Shown here: piece after piece, positions 32,008 to 40,864 of the stretch
Layout of the letters: every line of letters begins with the position of its first letter
Numbering within the stretch: the stretch's first letter is position 1
NCBI GenBank assembly: GCA_964635015.1
Contig: CAZWMS010000011.1
Location: forward strand, 1-43,107
Direction: 5' to 3'
DNA: 43,107 nt
DNA from: CAJWPI01 sp964635015
GTDB lineage: Bacteria > Pseudomonadota > Gammaproteobacteria > Magnimaribacterales > Magnimaribacteraceae
Notes under the pieces: generated by a model
Seen by the model: the letters and a program-made list of their open reading frames with translations, nothing else
The model's database searches: none
Told to the model about the DNA's origin: nothing
Program-made: the position numbers and the translations under genes

Positions 32008-34052
32008 TTTTTTCTTCTAGGGTCGTTTGATGCCTGACCCCATTGTTTAGCAGACTTTAAAACTTGTTTCTTCTTTTCTTGTTCTTTTACTTTATTATTA
32101 ACTGTATCCTTATGTACTGGTTTAGTTTTTACCGATAGATTATCTTTATCCATCTTATTTTCTTCATTCTTGTTTTGTTTCTTCTCCTCAGAGAGTTTAG
32201 TGCTCCTTATATCCTTTCCTTTTATTTTTTCTTCTGAGACTTTAGTACTCTTGATATTGCCTTTTTTTATTGGATGAGTTTTAGAAGATTTTCTGTGGTT
32301 ATTTGGTTTTTTATCAACTTTAGATTTTTTTTCTCGTAATCTAGGTCTAGCGCTATCTGCTTTCCTTTTATTTTGTCCCTTAGGTTGTTTATGTTTTCTT
32401 TTTAAATCTTTTTTAGGCTTTCTCCTTTTATTCTTTTCATCTTCACTATTTACGAAAGGTTTTAGTAGTTTTTGAAAAAAACTTTCTTTTTTCAAAGGTC
32501 TTCGTGAAGGTCTTATATTAACCGCTGGGTCCTGCTGATTAATTTTCTGAGGACTAACCACGGAATCATTAGATGAAAGCATTTCTTGTTGAATGGTATA
32601 ACTGGCTGTCTCATTTAATTTAGCATCATCACCTCTAATCCTGCTAACCTCAAACCGATCATCAGATCTAGAAGAATCAGAGACTACTACTATTCTTGTA
32701 CCTGTTTTTTGTTCTATCTCATTAATTCGCTGTCTTCTCTCGTTTAATATAAAAGTAGACATATTAGTAGAAACAAATGCCCTTACTTCACCACTTTTTT
32801 TCTTTCCACCTTCTTCTTCTATCAACCTCAACACAGCAGTTGATAGGCTCCCTATATCTTGTGTCCATCTTTCTTGTATAGAAGGTCTAAGTCTTTGTCT
32901 GGACATTTCTAGTAAACCAAATCTAGAAATTCGACCTACTTGAACTTTAGCCCTATCTATAGATAGTGATTTTAATAACATTTCCTCCACAATTCTTTTA
33001 TTTTTAAGCGTTTGCATATCAATAAAATCGATAACAATTAAACCTCCCATATCTCTTAATCTAAGCTGTTTAGCTATTTCTTTTGCTGCTTCAATGTTAG
33101 TTTTTAGAGCAGTTTCTTCTATATCAGTTCCGCTTGTAGCTTTAGATGAATTTATATCTATAGAGACAAGTGCTTCTGTCTGGTCTATAACTATAGAGCC
33201 ACCATTTATAAGTTTTACCTCCCTCTGATAAGCAGTTTCTATTTGGGTTTCAATCTGATACCTTGTAAATAAAGGGATTGACTCATCATATCTTTTGATT
33301 CTGTCTTCAAAGTCTGGCATCACTTTTTCAGTAAATTCAAGGGCTTTATTATGAGCTTCATCTGTATCTATGAGCACTTCAGTAATATCCTCACGTAGAA
33401 AATCCCTTAAGGATCTTGATATCAGGTCATCTTCTTTGTAAATTAGAAAAGGTATTTTCTTTTGCTGGTAAGCCTCCTGTATGGCATCCCATAAAGATAA
33501 TAAATACTCTAAATCCCATATCAATTCATCAATATTCTTGCCTTCACCAGCTGTTCTGAGAATAACACTCATTCCATTAGGGACTTCAAGTGACTTCATT
33601 TTTAAACGCATTTCATCTCTTGATTCTCCTTCTATGCTTCTTGAAATACCGCCTCCTTCTGGATTATTTGGCATTAATACCAGGTAGTGACCAGGCAATG
33701 ATATAAAAGTACTTAAAGCTGCCCCCTTTGTGCCTCTCTCTTCTTTATCAATTTGAATTAAGATTTCCTGCCCCTGACTAAGGCAGTCATTTATTGAGGT
33801 GTTTTGGTTCTTTCCTTTTAAAAATTGAGGAGATAGTTCTTTAAAAGGTAAAAAACCATTCTTTTCAGAACCAAAATCTACAAAAGCTGCCCCCAAACTC
33901 TTCTCTATTCTGATTACTTTTCCTTTGTATATATTTGATCTTTTTCTTTCTTCTCCAATTTGCTCTATATCAAAATCATAGAGATTTTGTCCATCGACTA
34001 GAGCTACTCTTAGCTCTTCTGGCTGAGTAGCATTTATTAACATTCTTTTCAT
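32004..34052 (-). CDS. rne: Ribonuclease E/G, lacking the zinc-link
   Basis: Endoribonuclease that starts mRNA decay and matures rRNA and tRNA. An S1 domain lies near residues 38-118. Catalytic Asp299 (VSIDINSSK) and Asp342 (VIDFIDM) match E. coli Asp303 and Asp346. After LLEMSRQRLRPS the E. coli zinc-link (CPRCSG) and its flanks are missing, a gap of about 12 residues, with no cysteine nearby. The last ~170 residues are a lysine-rich low-complexity tail much shorter than the E. coli degradosome scaffold. It may bind RNA; no PNPase site is recognisable. Confidence 0.93.
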   Translation of the reverse strand: MKRMLINATQPEELRVALVDGQNLYDFDIEQIGEERKRSNIYKGKVIRIEKSLGAAFVDFGSEKNGFLPFKELSPQFLKGKNQNTSINDCLSQGQEILIQIDKEERGTKGAALSTFISLPGHYLVLMPNNPEGGGISRSIEGESRDEMRLKMKSLEVPNGMSVILRTAGEGKNIDELIWDLEYLLSLWDAIQEAYQQKKIPFLIYKEDDLISRSLRDFLREDITEVLIDTDEAHNKALEFTEKVMPDFEDRIKRYDESIPLFTRYQIETQIETAYQREVKLINGGSIVIDQTEALVSIDINSSKATSGTDIEETALKTNIEAAKEIAKQLRLRDMGGLIVIDFIDMQTLKNKRIVEEMLLKSLSIDRAKVQVGRISRFGLLEMSRQRLRPSIQERWTQDIGSLSTAVLRLIEEEGGKKKSGEVRAFVSTNMSTFILNERRQRINEIEQKTGTRIVVVSDSSRSDDRFEVSRIRGDDAKLNETASYTIQQEMLSSNDSVVSPQKINQQDPAVNIRPSRRPLKKESFFQKLLKPFVNSEDEKNKRRKPKKDLKRKHKQPKGQNKRKADSARPRLREKKSKVDKKPNNHRKSSKTHPIKKGNIKSTKVSEEKIKGKDIRSTKLSEEKKQNKNEENKMDKDNLSVKTKPVHKDTVNNKVKEQEKKKQVLKSAKQWGQASNDPRRKN

Positions 34053-34333
34053 TTCTTTCCCTATATAATATGTTTAAGGAAAGCAGAGAATAAAGTTCCG
34101 GTTTTACCTAACTAAGTATATATTTACCAATACGGGCGAATTATAAAGTTAACTTGCCACACCCGAGCTGCTTAAAAAAAATTTATTTTTCTGAGTACCT
34201 TACTCTATTTTCTGCTTTAATCTATTTTAATTCGAGCTTGTTATTTCCTTTTTTTTGTATCAAAACAAGCTATTTGTTAATTAAAATAGCACATAGATCA
34301 ATTTTAATAAAGTTTTAAAAGATTTTTAGATAA
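34053..34333. promoter_or_regulatory. rne-rluC divergent regulatory region
   Basis: 281 nt without a gene between divergent rne and rluC. It holds a -10-like TATAAT on the minus strand near 34140-34146, a perfect palindrome AAGTTAACTT near 34147, and the large nested inverted repeat at 34222-34289. In E. coli the same interval contains the long rne leader used for autoregulation, so a structured leader is expected here too. Confidence 0.6.
34222..34289. repeat. Nested inverted repeat upstream of rluC and rne
   Basis: Outer arms CTATTTTAATT (34222-34232) and AATTAAAATAG (34279-34289) pair perfectly over 11 bp. Inner arms AGCTTGTT (34235-34242) and AACAAGCT (34264-34271) pair over 8 bp. The central loop is about 21 nt and T-rich. 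It could form an RNA hairpin in either leader or a DNA cruciform. Confidence 0.8.
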
Positions 34334-35254
34334 GTGGTAGATAAATTTATTCCAACTAGTAAATATAAAGTTACTTTAGATTATGAAGGCTCCAGACTTG
34401 ATAATTGCCTTTTATCAAGAATTAAAGGACTACCAAGAACAAAAGTTTATTCAATTATAAGGAGGGGAGAGGTACGTGTTAATGGTTCGCGATGTAAACC
34501 TAGCCAAAGATTAAAAAAAGGTGATGAAATAAGAATCCCGCCGCACTTTTTACTTAGACCTGTTAACTTAAATATAAACCTGAAAATAAAGAAAAAGATT
34601 GCAGAAAATATTATATATGAGGATAAGACATTGCTTGTAATAGATAAGCCAGTAGGATTAGCCAGTCATGGCGGAAGTGGTATTTCCTCTGGATTAATAG
34701 AGGCTGTAAGAAAAATTAAACCGCAATACAAAAAGGCTCATTTAGTACACAGATTAGACAAGGATACTTCTGGATGCATTGTCATTGCCTTACGGCTTTC
34801 TATTTTAAGAGAGCTACATAAAGAGCTTAGGAGTGGGCATGTAGAGAAATTATATTTGGCTATAGTTAATGGTGCTTGGCCACAAAGCTTAACAGAAATA
34901 GAATCCTATCTAAAAAAAAACATCTTAAAATCAGGACAAAGGGAAGTGCAAGTAAGTAAGGAGGGAAAGAAATCTAAGTCAATATTTAGAGTAATAAGAA
35001 ACCAAAATGATATGAGTCTAGTGGAATGTAAGATCTTAACAGGAAGAACACATCAAATAAGGGTCCATTCTAGCAATGCTGGTTTTCCAATTCTAGGAGA
35101 TTATAAATATGGAGATAAGGAAACAAATAAAATTATGAAAAGTAAAGGATTAAATAGAATGCTTTTACATGCCAAGAAAATTTCTTTTCCTAGGCTTGAT
35201 TTAACCTTCTCAGCTAAAGACCCCCCTTTATTCACAAAAATACTAAGTAAATGA
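34334..35254 (+). CDS. rluC: 23S rRNA pseudouridine synthase C
   Basis: RluA-family synthase acting on 23S rRNA (U955, U2504, U2580 in E. coli). An S4 RNA-binding domain comes first (GSRLDNCL...RRGEVRVN), then VIDKPVGLASHGG, catalytic Asp142 in HRLDKDTSG (139-147) and GRTHQIRVH. Start is GTG; an in-frame stop immediately precedes it, so a longer start is excluded. No ribosome site is seen. It overlaps yceD by 4 nt (ATGA). Confidence 0.93.
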   Translation: MVDKFIPTSKYKVTLDYEGSRLDNCLLSRIKGLPRTKVYSIIRRGEVRVNGSRCKPSQRLKKGDEIRIPPHFLLRPVNLNINLKIKKKIAENIIYEDKTLLVIDKPVGLASHGGSGISSGLIEAVRKIKPQYKKAHLVHRLDKDTSGCIVIALRLSILRELHKELRSGHVEKLYLAIVNGAWPQSLTEIESYLKKNILKSGQREVQVSKEGKKSKSIFRVIRNQNDMSLVECKILTGRTHQIRVHSSNAGFPILGDYKYGDKETNKIMKSKGLNRMLLHAKKISFPRLDLTFSAKDPPLFTKILSK

Positions 35255-35715
35255 GTGTGTTAAATCTAAAAGATTCTAATTATCCAATTATATTAAAAAA
35301 AGAACTTTTAATACTTGAAGGCATAGAAGAGCTGGGAAAGTTAAAAGAAAATATCTCAACGAACATAATTTTTATTAAGGAGAAGGAGGGATTAATTTGT
35401 GCTAAAGGTACTGTAAAGTGTCTTTTTAGGAATTCTTGCAACAGATGTTTAAAACCAACTCAAGTCAAAATTGATATTAAATTAAAAACAATGATAGCAG
35501 ACATAACTAAACAAGAAGAAAGAGAAACAATCAAACATGACATTCATTACCAAGACCTGCAAAATTTTAATATAAAAACTTTTTTAAAAGAGGAGTTATT
35601 CTTAAATTTTCCAGATTTAATCTATTGTAACAAAGGTGATTGTGTACCAGAAAAAAGCTTTGAAGAGGGCAAAAAGATAAGGCCATTTAAAAAAATTAGA
35701 GACCTTATAGGTTAA
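35251..35715 (+). CDS. yceD: YceD (DUF177) protein
   Basis: Protein of 154 aa of the YceD family, linked to 23S rRNA processing and almost always placed before rpmF. The CNRCLKP motif and an earlier cysteine (VKCLFRNSC) are the conserved metal-binding-like centre. It is coupled to rluC by ATGA and leads into rpmF after 33 nt. Confidence 0.9.
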   Translation: MSVLNLKDSNYPIILKKELLILEGIEELGKLKENISTNIIFIKEKEGLICAKGTVKCLFRNSCNRCLKPTQVKIDIKLKTMIADITKQEERETIKHDIHYQDLQNFNIKTFLKEELFLNFPDLIYCNKGDCVPEKSFEEGKKIRPFKKIRDLIG

Positions 35716-35748
35716 TTAACTTAAAATCCCTTTTTTTTGAGGTAGTTA

Positions 35749-35952
35749 ATGGCAGTTCAAAAGAGCAAAGTTTCTAGATCGCGAAAAGGCAAAAGAAGAT
35801 CACACCACTCTATAAAGGCTCCTGCTTTATCGGTGGATCCTGTAACAGGAGAGCGGCATCTTAGACATCAGATGACATCAGAAGGTTTCTATAAAGGCAA
35901 TAAGATTATAGAAATTAAACAAAAAGATGACACTGAAAAAGCAGAAGAATAA
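35749..35952 (+). CDS. rpmF: Ribosomal protein bL32
   Basis: Large-subunit ribosomal protein of 67 aa. AVQKSKVSRSRKGKRRSHHS and DPVTGERHLRHQ are standard. It is the zinc-free form, with no CxxC pairs. An acidic/lysine tail (KQKDDTEKAEE) extends slightly beyond the E. coli length. GAGGT precedes the ATG. The next gene is fabD, with only 11 nt between; plsX and fabH, usual at this place, are missing. Confidence 0.97.
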   Translation: MAVQKSKVSRSRKGKRRSHHSIKAPALSVDPVTGERHLRHQMTSEGFYKGNKIIEIKQKDDTEKAEE

Positions 35953-35963
35953 TTCACTGTTAA

Positions 35964-36902
35964 ATGTTGTCTTCAAAGATAAGCGTTGTTTTTCCAGGGC
36001 AGGGCTCTCAATACCCAGAAATGCTCAAAGAATATTTAGAAAAAGAAACAAATTTTAGAAAGTTTTTTTCCATAGGATCCGAGCTACTAGGAGAAGACCT
36101 AGAAAAGTTATTGATTTGCGGAAATGATGAAGATTTATCTAAAACTGAAATAACTCAACCGCTCATGCTTATTGCAGACTTAGCTCTATGGAATCTTACC
36201 TCACCTTATATGAAGAATATAGTATGTCTTGCAGGCCATTCTCTGGGAGAGTACTCAGCTTTAGTAGCAAGTGAAAGCTTGCTTTTAGAGGACGCTATAA
36301 AATTAGTAAAAAAAAGATCTTTTCTAATGCAAAAATATACCCCTAAAGAAGGAGGAGGTATAGCAGCAATAATTGGATTAGATAAATATAAAGTAATAGA
36401 TGTTTGCAACGAAATTTCTTTAAATAAAGACAGCTTAGTAAATGCAGCAAACTTGAATTCGCCCACCCAGATAGTAATTTCAGGTACCAAAAAAGGTGTA
36501 AGTTTAGCTATGGATAAATGCAAAGAAATAGGGGCACGAAGTTCTGTTCATCTACCTATGAGTGTACCTGCCCATTCAGAGCTTATGAAACCAGCAGCGG
36601 ATAAATTTTCGAAACTTCTTGATGAAATTACCTTCTTAAAACCTAAAATTCCAATATTGCATAATGTAGATAGTTCTTTATGTGAAGATCCTGTTCAAAT
36701 TAAAGGTAAATTAACTAAACAAATTTATTCACCTGTTTTATGGACAGATACAGTAAATGCAATAATCAAATTAGGGGTTGATAAAATTTACGAATGTGGA
36801 CCTGGTAAAGTTTTAATTGGATTAATAAAAAGAATTAATTCGAAAGTTGATTTAATTGATCTGGACAATTATAAAAATTATCTTGCTATAAAAGATGTCT
36901 GA
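35964..36902 (+). CDS. fabD: Malonyl-CoA:ACP transacylase
   Basis: Loads malonate onto acyl carrier protein for fatty acid synthesis. GQGSQ (12-16), catalytic Ser93 in GHSLGEYSAL, and VPAHSELM with the active-site His are present. The 312 aa length is normal. It overlaps fabG by 8 nt. Confidence 0.97.
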   Translation: MLSSKISVVFPGQGSQYPEMLKEYLEKETNFRKFFSIGSELLGEDLEKLLICGNDEDLSKTEITQPLMLIADLALWNLTSPYMKNIVCLAGHSLGEYSALVASESLLLEDAIKLVKKRSFLMQKYTPKEGGGIAAIIGLDKYKVIDVCNEISLNKDSLVNAANLNSPTQIVISGTKKGVSLAMDKCKEIGARSSVHLPMSVPAHSELMKPAADKFSKLLDEITFLKPKIPILHNVDSSLCEDPVQIKGKLTKQIYSPVLWTDTVNAIIKLGVDKIYECGPGKVLIGLIKRINSKVDLIDLDNYKNYLAIKDV

Positions 36903-37620
36903 TAAGCCTAAAAAAGTTTTGATAACAGGGGCTTCAAGAGGTATAGGTAAAGCTACAGCTTTAAATTTCCAAAACCTTGGTTATGATGTAATTGGAACTT
37001 CGACAAATAAAAAAGGTATTGAGATGTTAAGTAAAAAAAATATTATTGCCTATGAACTTGACCTTAACTCTAAAGATTCAATTTCAAGATTTCTTGATCA
37101 CATTTTTACAAATCATAAGGATATAACTATCTTGGTAAATAATGCAGGTGTCACTAGAGATAATCTAGTTTTAAGGATGACAGAAGAAGACTGGACCGAG
37201 GTGATTAATGTTCATCTCACAGGAGTTTTTAGAATATCAAAGGCTATAGTAAAAAACATGCTTAAAAATAAATGGGGAAGAATAATAAGTTTAAGTTCAA
37301 CTTCTTCGCCTTTAGGAAATAAGGGTCAAGCAAATTATGTTGCTGCAAAAGCAGGTATTGAAGCATTTTCTAGAACATTATCAAATGAAGTTGGCTCTAG
37401 AGGTATAACTATAAATTGTGTAGCACCAGGATATATAGATACAGATATGTTGGATTTTATAGAAGAGAATGAGAGAAATAGTTTTGTTAGTCAAATTCCA
37501 CTTTTAAGACTAGGTAAACCAGAGGAAGTAGCAGAATTAATCACTTTTCTGGCCTCAGAGGAAGCCTCTTATATTACAGGGCAGACAGTACATATAAATG
37601 GTGGTCTATATATGGCCTGA
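36895..37620 (+). CDS. fabG: 3-oxoacyl-ACP reductase
   Basis: NADPH-dependent SDR of the fatty acid elongation cycle. TGASRGIG (11-18), NNAG (82-85) and catalytic Ser135, Tyr148, Lys152 are intact, and NGGLYM closes the chain as in E. coli FabG. Position between fabD and acpP confirms the role, unlike the other SDRs of this window. 128 nt follow before acpP. Confidence 0.97.
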   Translation: MSDKPKKVLITGASRGIGKATALNFQNLGYDVIGTSTNKKGIEMLSKKNIIAYELDLNSKDSISRFLDHIFTNHKDITILVNNAGVTRDNLVLRMTEEDWTEVINVHLTGVFRISKAIVKNMLKNKWGRIISLSSTSSPLGNKGQANYVAAKAGIEAFSRTLSNEVGSRGITINCVAPGYIDTDMLDFIEENERNSFVSQIPLLRLGKPEEVAELITFLASEEASYITGQTVHINGGLYMA

Positions 37621-37748
37621 TAAACCTAATCTTGACTTTTATTGCTTAATAGAAATAGAAATAATGCAAAAAAATGAAAACTTGTTTAACATGCGACTTT
37701 CAAAATAATCTTAGAGAAATTTTATTCTAAACTTAGGAGTCAAATTTT

Positions 37749-37979
37749 ATGAGTATAGAAGAAAGAGTACAAAAAATAGTATGTGAACAACTGGGCATTG
37801 GCGCCGATGAAGCTAAATTGAAATCCTCATTTATAGATGATTTGGGTGCTGATTCACTTGACACAGTAGAATTAGTAATGGCTTTTGAAGAAGAATTTGA
37901 GATAGAAATACCAGATGAGGAAGCTGAAAATATAGCAACTGTGCAAAACGCTGTAGACTATATTGCAAAGAATTCTTAG
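37749..37979 (+). CDS. acpP: Acyl carrier protein
   Basis: Acidic 76 aa carrier of fatty acyl chains. The phosphopantetheine site is Ser36 in GADSLD. A good AGGAG lies 8 nt before the ATG. The 128 nt in front contains TTGACT (37632-37637), but no matching -10 at 17 nt, and TTGTTT/AATAAT nearer the gene, so acpP probably has its own promoter, as in other bacteria where it is needed in high amounts. Confidence 0.97.
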   Translation: MSIEERVQKIVCEQLGIGADEAKLKSSFIDDLGADSLDTVELVMAFEEEFEIEIPDEEAENIATVQNAVDYIAKNS

Positions 37980-38017
37980 AAGACTATTTCTAATTTTATT
38001 TCTTTCACTATTTTCTT

Positions 38018-39256
38018 ATGTCTAAAAGAAGGGTAGTTGTTACGGGTCTTGGTATTCTTTGTCCATGCGGTAATAACTTAAATGAATCTTGGCAGAATAT
38101 TGTTGATGGGAAAAGTGGCGTTGATCTAATTACCAACTTTGATACTTCTCATCATGAAACTAAATTTGCTGCTTCCATAAAAGATTTTAATCCTAGTTCC
38201 CTTTTAGAAAAAAAGGACATTAGAAGAACCGATCTTTTTATTCAATATGGCCTGATTGCAGCAGAACAATGTGTAACCGATGCATCTTTAGATTCTGATT
38301 CTATTGATGTTAATAAAATTGGAGTTGCAATAGGTTCAGGAATTGGAGGTCTCCAGACGATAGAATCTAATGCTCTTTTATTAAATAAAAGGGGACCAAA
38401 AAAAATCTCTCCTTTCTTTGTACCAGGATCAATTATTAATATGGTTTCAGGTTATGTTGGGATTAAATTTAATTTTAAAGGCCCAAATATTTCAGTTTCT
38501 AGTGCTTGTTCAAGCGCAAGTCATTCAATAGGGTACTCCTACAGAAGTATAGTTCATGGAGAAGCTGATTTGATGCTAACTGGTGGAGCGGAAATGGCAA
38601 TAACACCCTTAGGAGTTGCTGGATTCAATGCAGCTAAAGCATTGTCAACAAATAATAATAACCCTAAGGGAGCTAGCAGGCCATGGGATATAAATAGAGA
38701 CGGCTTTGTGCTTGGAGAAGGAGCAGGATGTTTAATGCTTGAGGAATATAATCATGCCAAAAAAAGAGGGGCTAAAATTTATGCAGAGCTAATTGGATTT
38801 GGAATGAGTAATGATGCTTATCATATAACTGCACCACCAGAATCTGGTGAAGGTGCCATACTATCGATGAATAATGCGCTTAAAGATGCTGAGATAGATC
38901 CTGAAGAAATAAATTATATTAATGCGCATGGTACATCTACACCAGCAGGGGATATAGCTGAAAACTCAGCTGTAAAAGAGTTATTTAAAGAACATTCTAA
39001 GAACTTAATTATCAGTTCAACAAAGTCAATGACAGGACATCTTTTGGGAGCAGCAGGGGCTGTGGAGGCTATTTTTTCCATACTTGCGATAAGGGATAAA
39101 ATAGCTCCTCCTACAATCAACCTTCAAAACCCAGATGAGGGATGTGATTTAAATTATTCACCAACTCAAGCAACTAAATTTGATATAAAAAGGAGTCTTT
39201 CAAATTCTTTTGGATTTGGGGGAACAAATGCTACTTTAGTCTTTTCAGAAATATAA
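38018..39256 (+). CDS. fabF: 3-oxoacyl-ACP synthase II
   Basis: Condensing enzyme extending acyl-ACP with malonyl-ACP. Catalytic Cys164 lies in SSACSSASHSIG; the two histidines are in NAHGTSTPAGD and KSMTGHLLGAAGA. FGFGGTN closes the active site. 412 aa, normal. It is followed after 4 nt by mltG; pabC, often between them in E. coli relatives, is not here. Confidence 0.97.
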   Translation: MSKRRVVVTGLGILCPCGNNLNESWQNIVDGKSGVDLITNFDTSHHETKFAASIKDFNPSSLLEKKDIRRTDLFIQYGLIAAEQCVTDASLDSDSIDVNKIGVAIGSGIGGLQTIESNALLLNKRGPKKISPFFVPGSIINMVSGYVGIKFNFKGPNISVSSACSSASHSIGYSYRSIVHGEADLMLTGGAEMAITPLGVAGFNAAKALSTNNNNPKGASRPWDINRDGFVLGEGAGCLMLEEYNHAKKRGAKIYAELIGFGMSNDAYHITAPPESGEGAILSMNNALKDAEIDPEEINYINAHGTSTPAGDIAENSAVKELFKEHSKNLIISSTKSMTGHLLGAAGAVEAIFSILAIRDKIAPPTINLQNPDEGCDLNYSPTQATKFDIKRSLSNSFGFGGTNATLVFSEI

Positions 39257-39260
39257 ATAA

Positions 39261-40238
39261 GTGCCACCCAAAAATATAAGAGTCCTTTTAGTAATAGCTT
39301 CAGCTTCTTTCCTGGGCATCTTCCTCTATTTTCTTCTAAAGCCTATTAATTTAAATCATGAAATGATTTATCAAGTAAAAAAGGGGGCAACATTTAATCT
39401 AATAGTAGAAGATTTAAAAAATAAGCGAATATTAAAAAATCCTTTAGTAATGAAAATTTATGGAAGAATAACTGGAAAAACTACCTCTATACACGCAGGA
39501 GAATATTTACTAGATCCATCACTAAATGTTTACAAATTAACTTTTAAATTTACAGAAGGAGATATTTTTTATAGGCAAGTAAGAATAAGGGAGGGGATTC
39601 AATTTAAAACTCTCATAAAAGAATTAAAAGTGAATGATCACCTTCTAAATGATATAAACGGTAAATCCATTAAAGAAATAATTAATCTTTTAGAAATTAA
39701 CTTCCATTCTTTAGAGGGTTTATTCTTTCCAGATACTTATTTCTTTAGTAAAGGAGATAGTATTTCCAACCTGCTTCTGCGCGCACATAAAAAACAACAG
39801 TTAGTAATAAATTTTGAATGGGACAGAAGGAGTACAAATTTACCATTTAAATCTCCTTATGAAGCATTAATTCTAGCTTCTATAATTGAAAAAGAAGGAC
39901 AAGAAAAAAATGAGATATCAGGTGTTTTTATAAGGAGAATCAATCAAAAAATGAAATTACAAGCAGATCCAACTGTCATTTTTGCTTTAGGAGAGTCTTA
40001 TGATGGAAATATTAAAAGATCACATTTAAAAATGGAACATCCTTATAATACTTACCACATAGAAGGATTGCCACCAGGTCCAATAGGCCTATCCAGTAGA
40101 GAATCTCTTCAGGCTGCACTAAATCCAAAAGAAGGTACCTCGTTATATTTTGTTGCTAAAGGAGATGGAAGTCATTATTTTTCAGATACACTAGAGGAGC
40201 ATTTAAAAGCAGTAAGAAGATATCAATTAAATTTATGA
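39261..40238 (+). CDS. mltG: Endolytic murein transglycosylase MltG (YceG)
   Basis: Inner-membrane lytic transglycosylase that ends nascent glycan strands. One N-terminal membrane segment (about residues 8-25), a LysM-like part, then the YceG domain with the catalytic Glu in ASIIEKEGQ and the blocks QADPTVIFALG, HPYNTYHIEGLPPGPI and YFVAKGDGSHYFS. Start is GTG, 4 nt after fabF. It overlaps tmk by 4 nt (ATGA). Confidence 0.95.
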   Translation: MPPKNIRVLLVIASASFLGIFLYFLLKPINLNHEMIYQVKKGATFNLIVEDLKNKRILKNPLVMKIYGRITGKTTSIHAGEYLLDPSLNVYKLTFKFTEGDIFYRQVRIREGIQFKTLIKELKVNDHLLNDINGKSIKEIINLLEINFHSLEGLFFPDTYFFSKGDSISNLLLRAHKKQQLVINFEWDRRSTNLPFKSPYEALILASIIEKEGQEKNEISGVFIRRINQKMKLQADPTVIFALGESYDGNIKRSHLKMEHPYNTYHIEGLPPGPIGLSSRESLQAALNPKEGTSLYFVAKGDGSHYFSDTLEEHLKAVRRYQLNL

Positions 40239-40864
40239 AAAAGTTTCAGACTATATTTCTAACTCTTGAAGGAATAGAAGGCTCTGGGAAATCTTCCAAC
40301 GCCAAGGTTATTTATAAGATTCTAGAAAAAAATTCAATTAATTATGTAGCTACAAGGGAACCTGGAGGCAGTCAGATAGGATCCGAACTTAGAAAACTTC
40401 TTCTTAAAAAAAATGAAGAGATTTCTAGTGAGGTGGAGCTGCTTCTTATGCTTGCAGATAGAAAAGACCACGTTGAAAAGTTGATCCTTCCAAAATTAAA
40501 TGATGGTAATTGGATAGTTTCAGATAGATTTATGGATTCAACTATAGCTTATCAAGGTGGAGGAAGAGGCTTAGATATTAAAAAGATAGAACTAATATCG
40601 AATTTATTAAAATTCCCAGAACCTAACTGTACAATACTTTTTGATTTACCAGTTGAAGAAGGGTTGAAACGTGTCTCTGAGAGGGGAGATTTAGACCGTT
40701 TTGAAAATGAATCAATTGATTTTCATAAAAGAGTACGAAAGGCATATCTAAATTTAGCAAAGACAAACCCTCAAAGAATTAAAGTAATTGATAGCTCTGC
40801 AAGTAAGAAGACTGTAGAAAAGGAAGTTTGTATAATCATAAATGAGTTAATTAATGGATATTGA
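40235..40864 (+). CDS. tmk: Thymidylate kinase
   Basis: Phosphorylates dTMP to dTDP. The P-loop is EGIEGSGKSS near residue 14, followed by TREPGGSQIG and DRFMDSTIAYQGGGRG. 209 aa, normal. It overlaps holB by 11 nt, keeping the usual tmk-holB order. Confidence 0.96.
   Translation: MKKFQTIFLTLEGIEGSGKSSNAKVIYKILEKNSINYVATREPGGSQIGSELRKLLLKKNEEISSEVELLLMLADRKDHVEKLILPKLNDGNWIVSDRFMDSTIAYQGGGRGLDIKKIELISNLLKFPEPNCTILFDLPVEEGLKRVSERGDLDRFENESIDFHKRVRKAYLNLAKTNPQRIKVIDSSASKKTVEKEVCIIINELINGY

Noticed and set aside
34147..34156. Palindrome AAGTTAACTT as an operator
   Set aside because: Ten-base palindromes of this composition are expected by chance in DNA this AT-rich.
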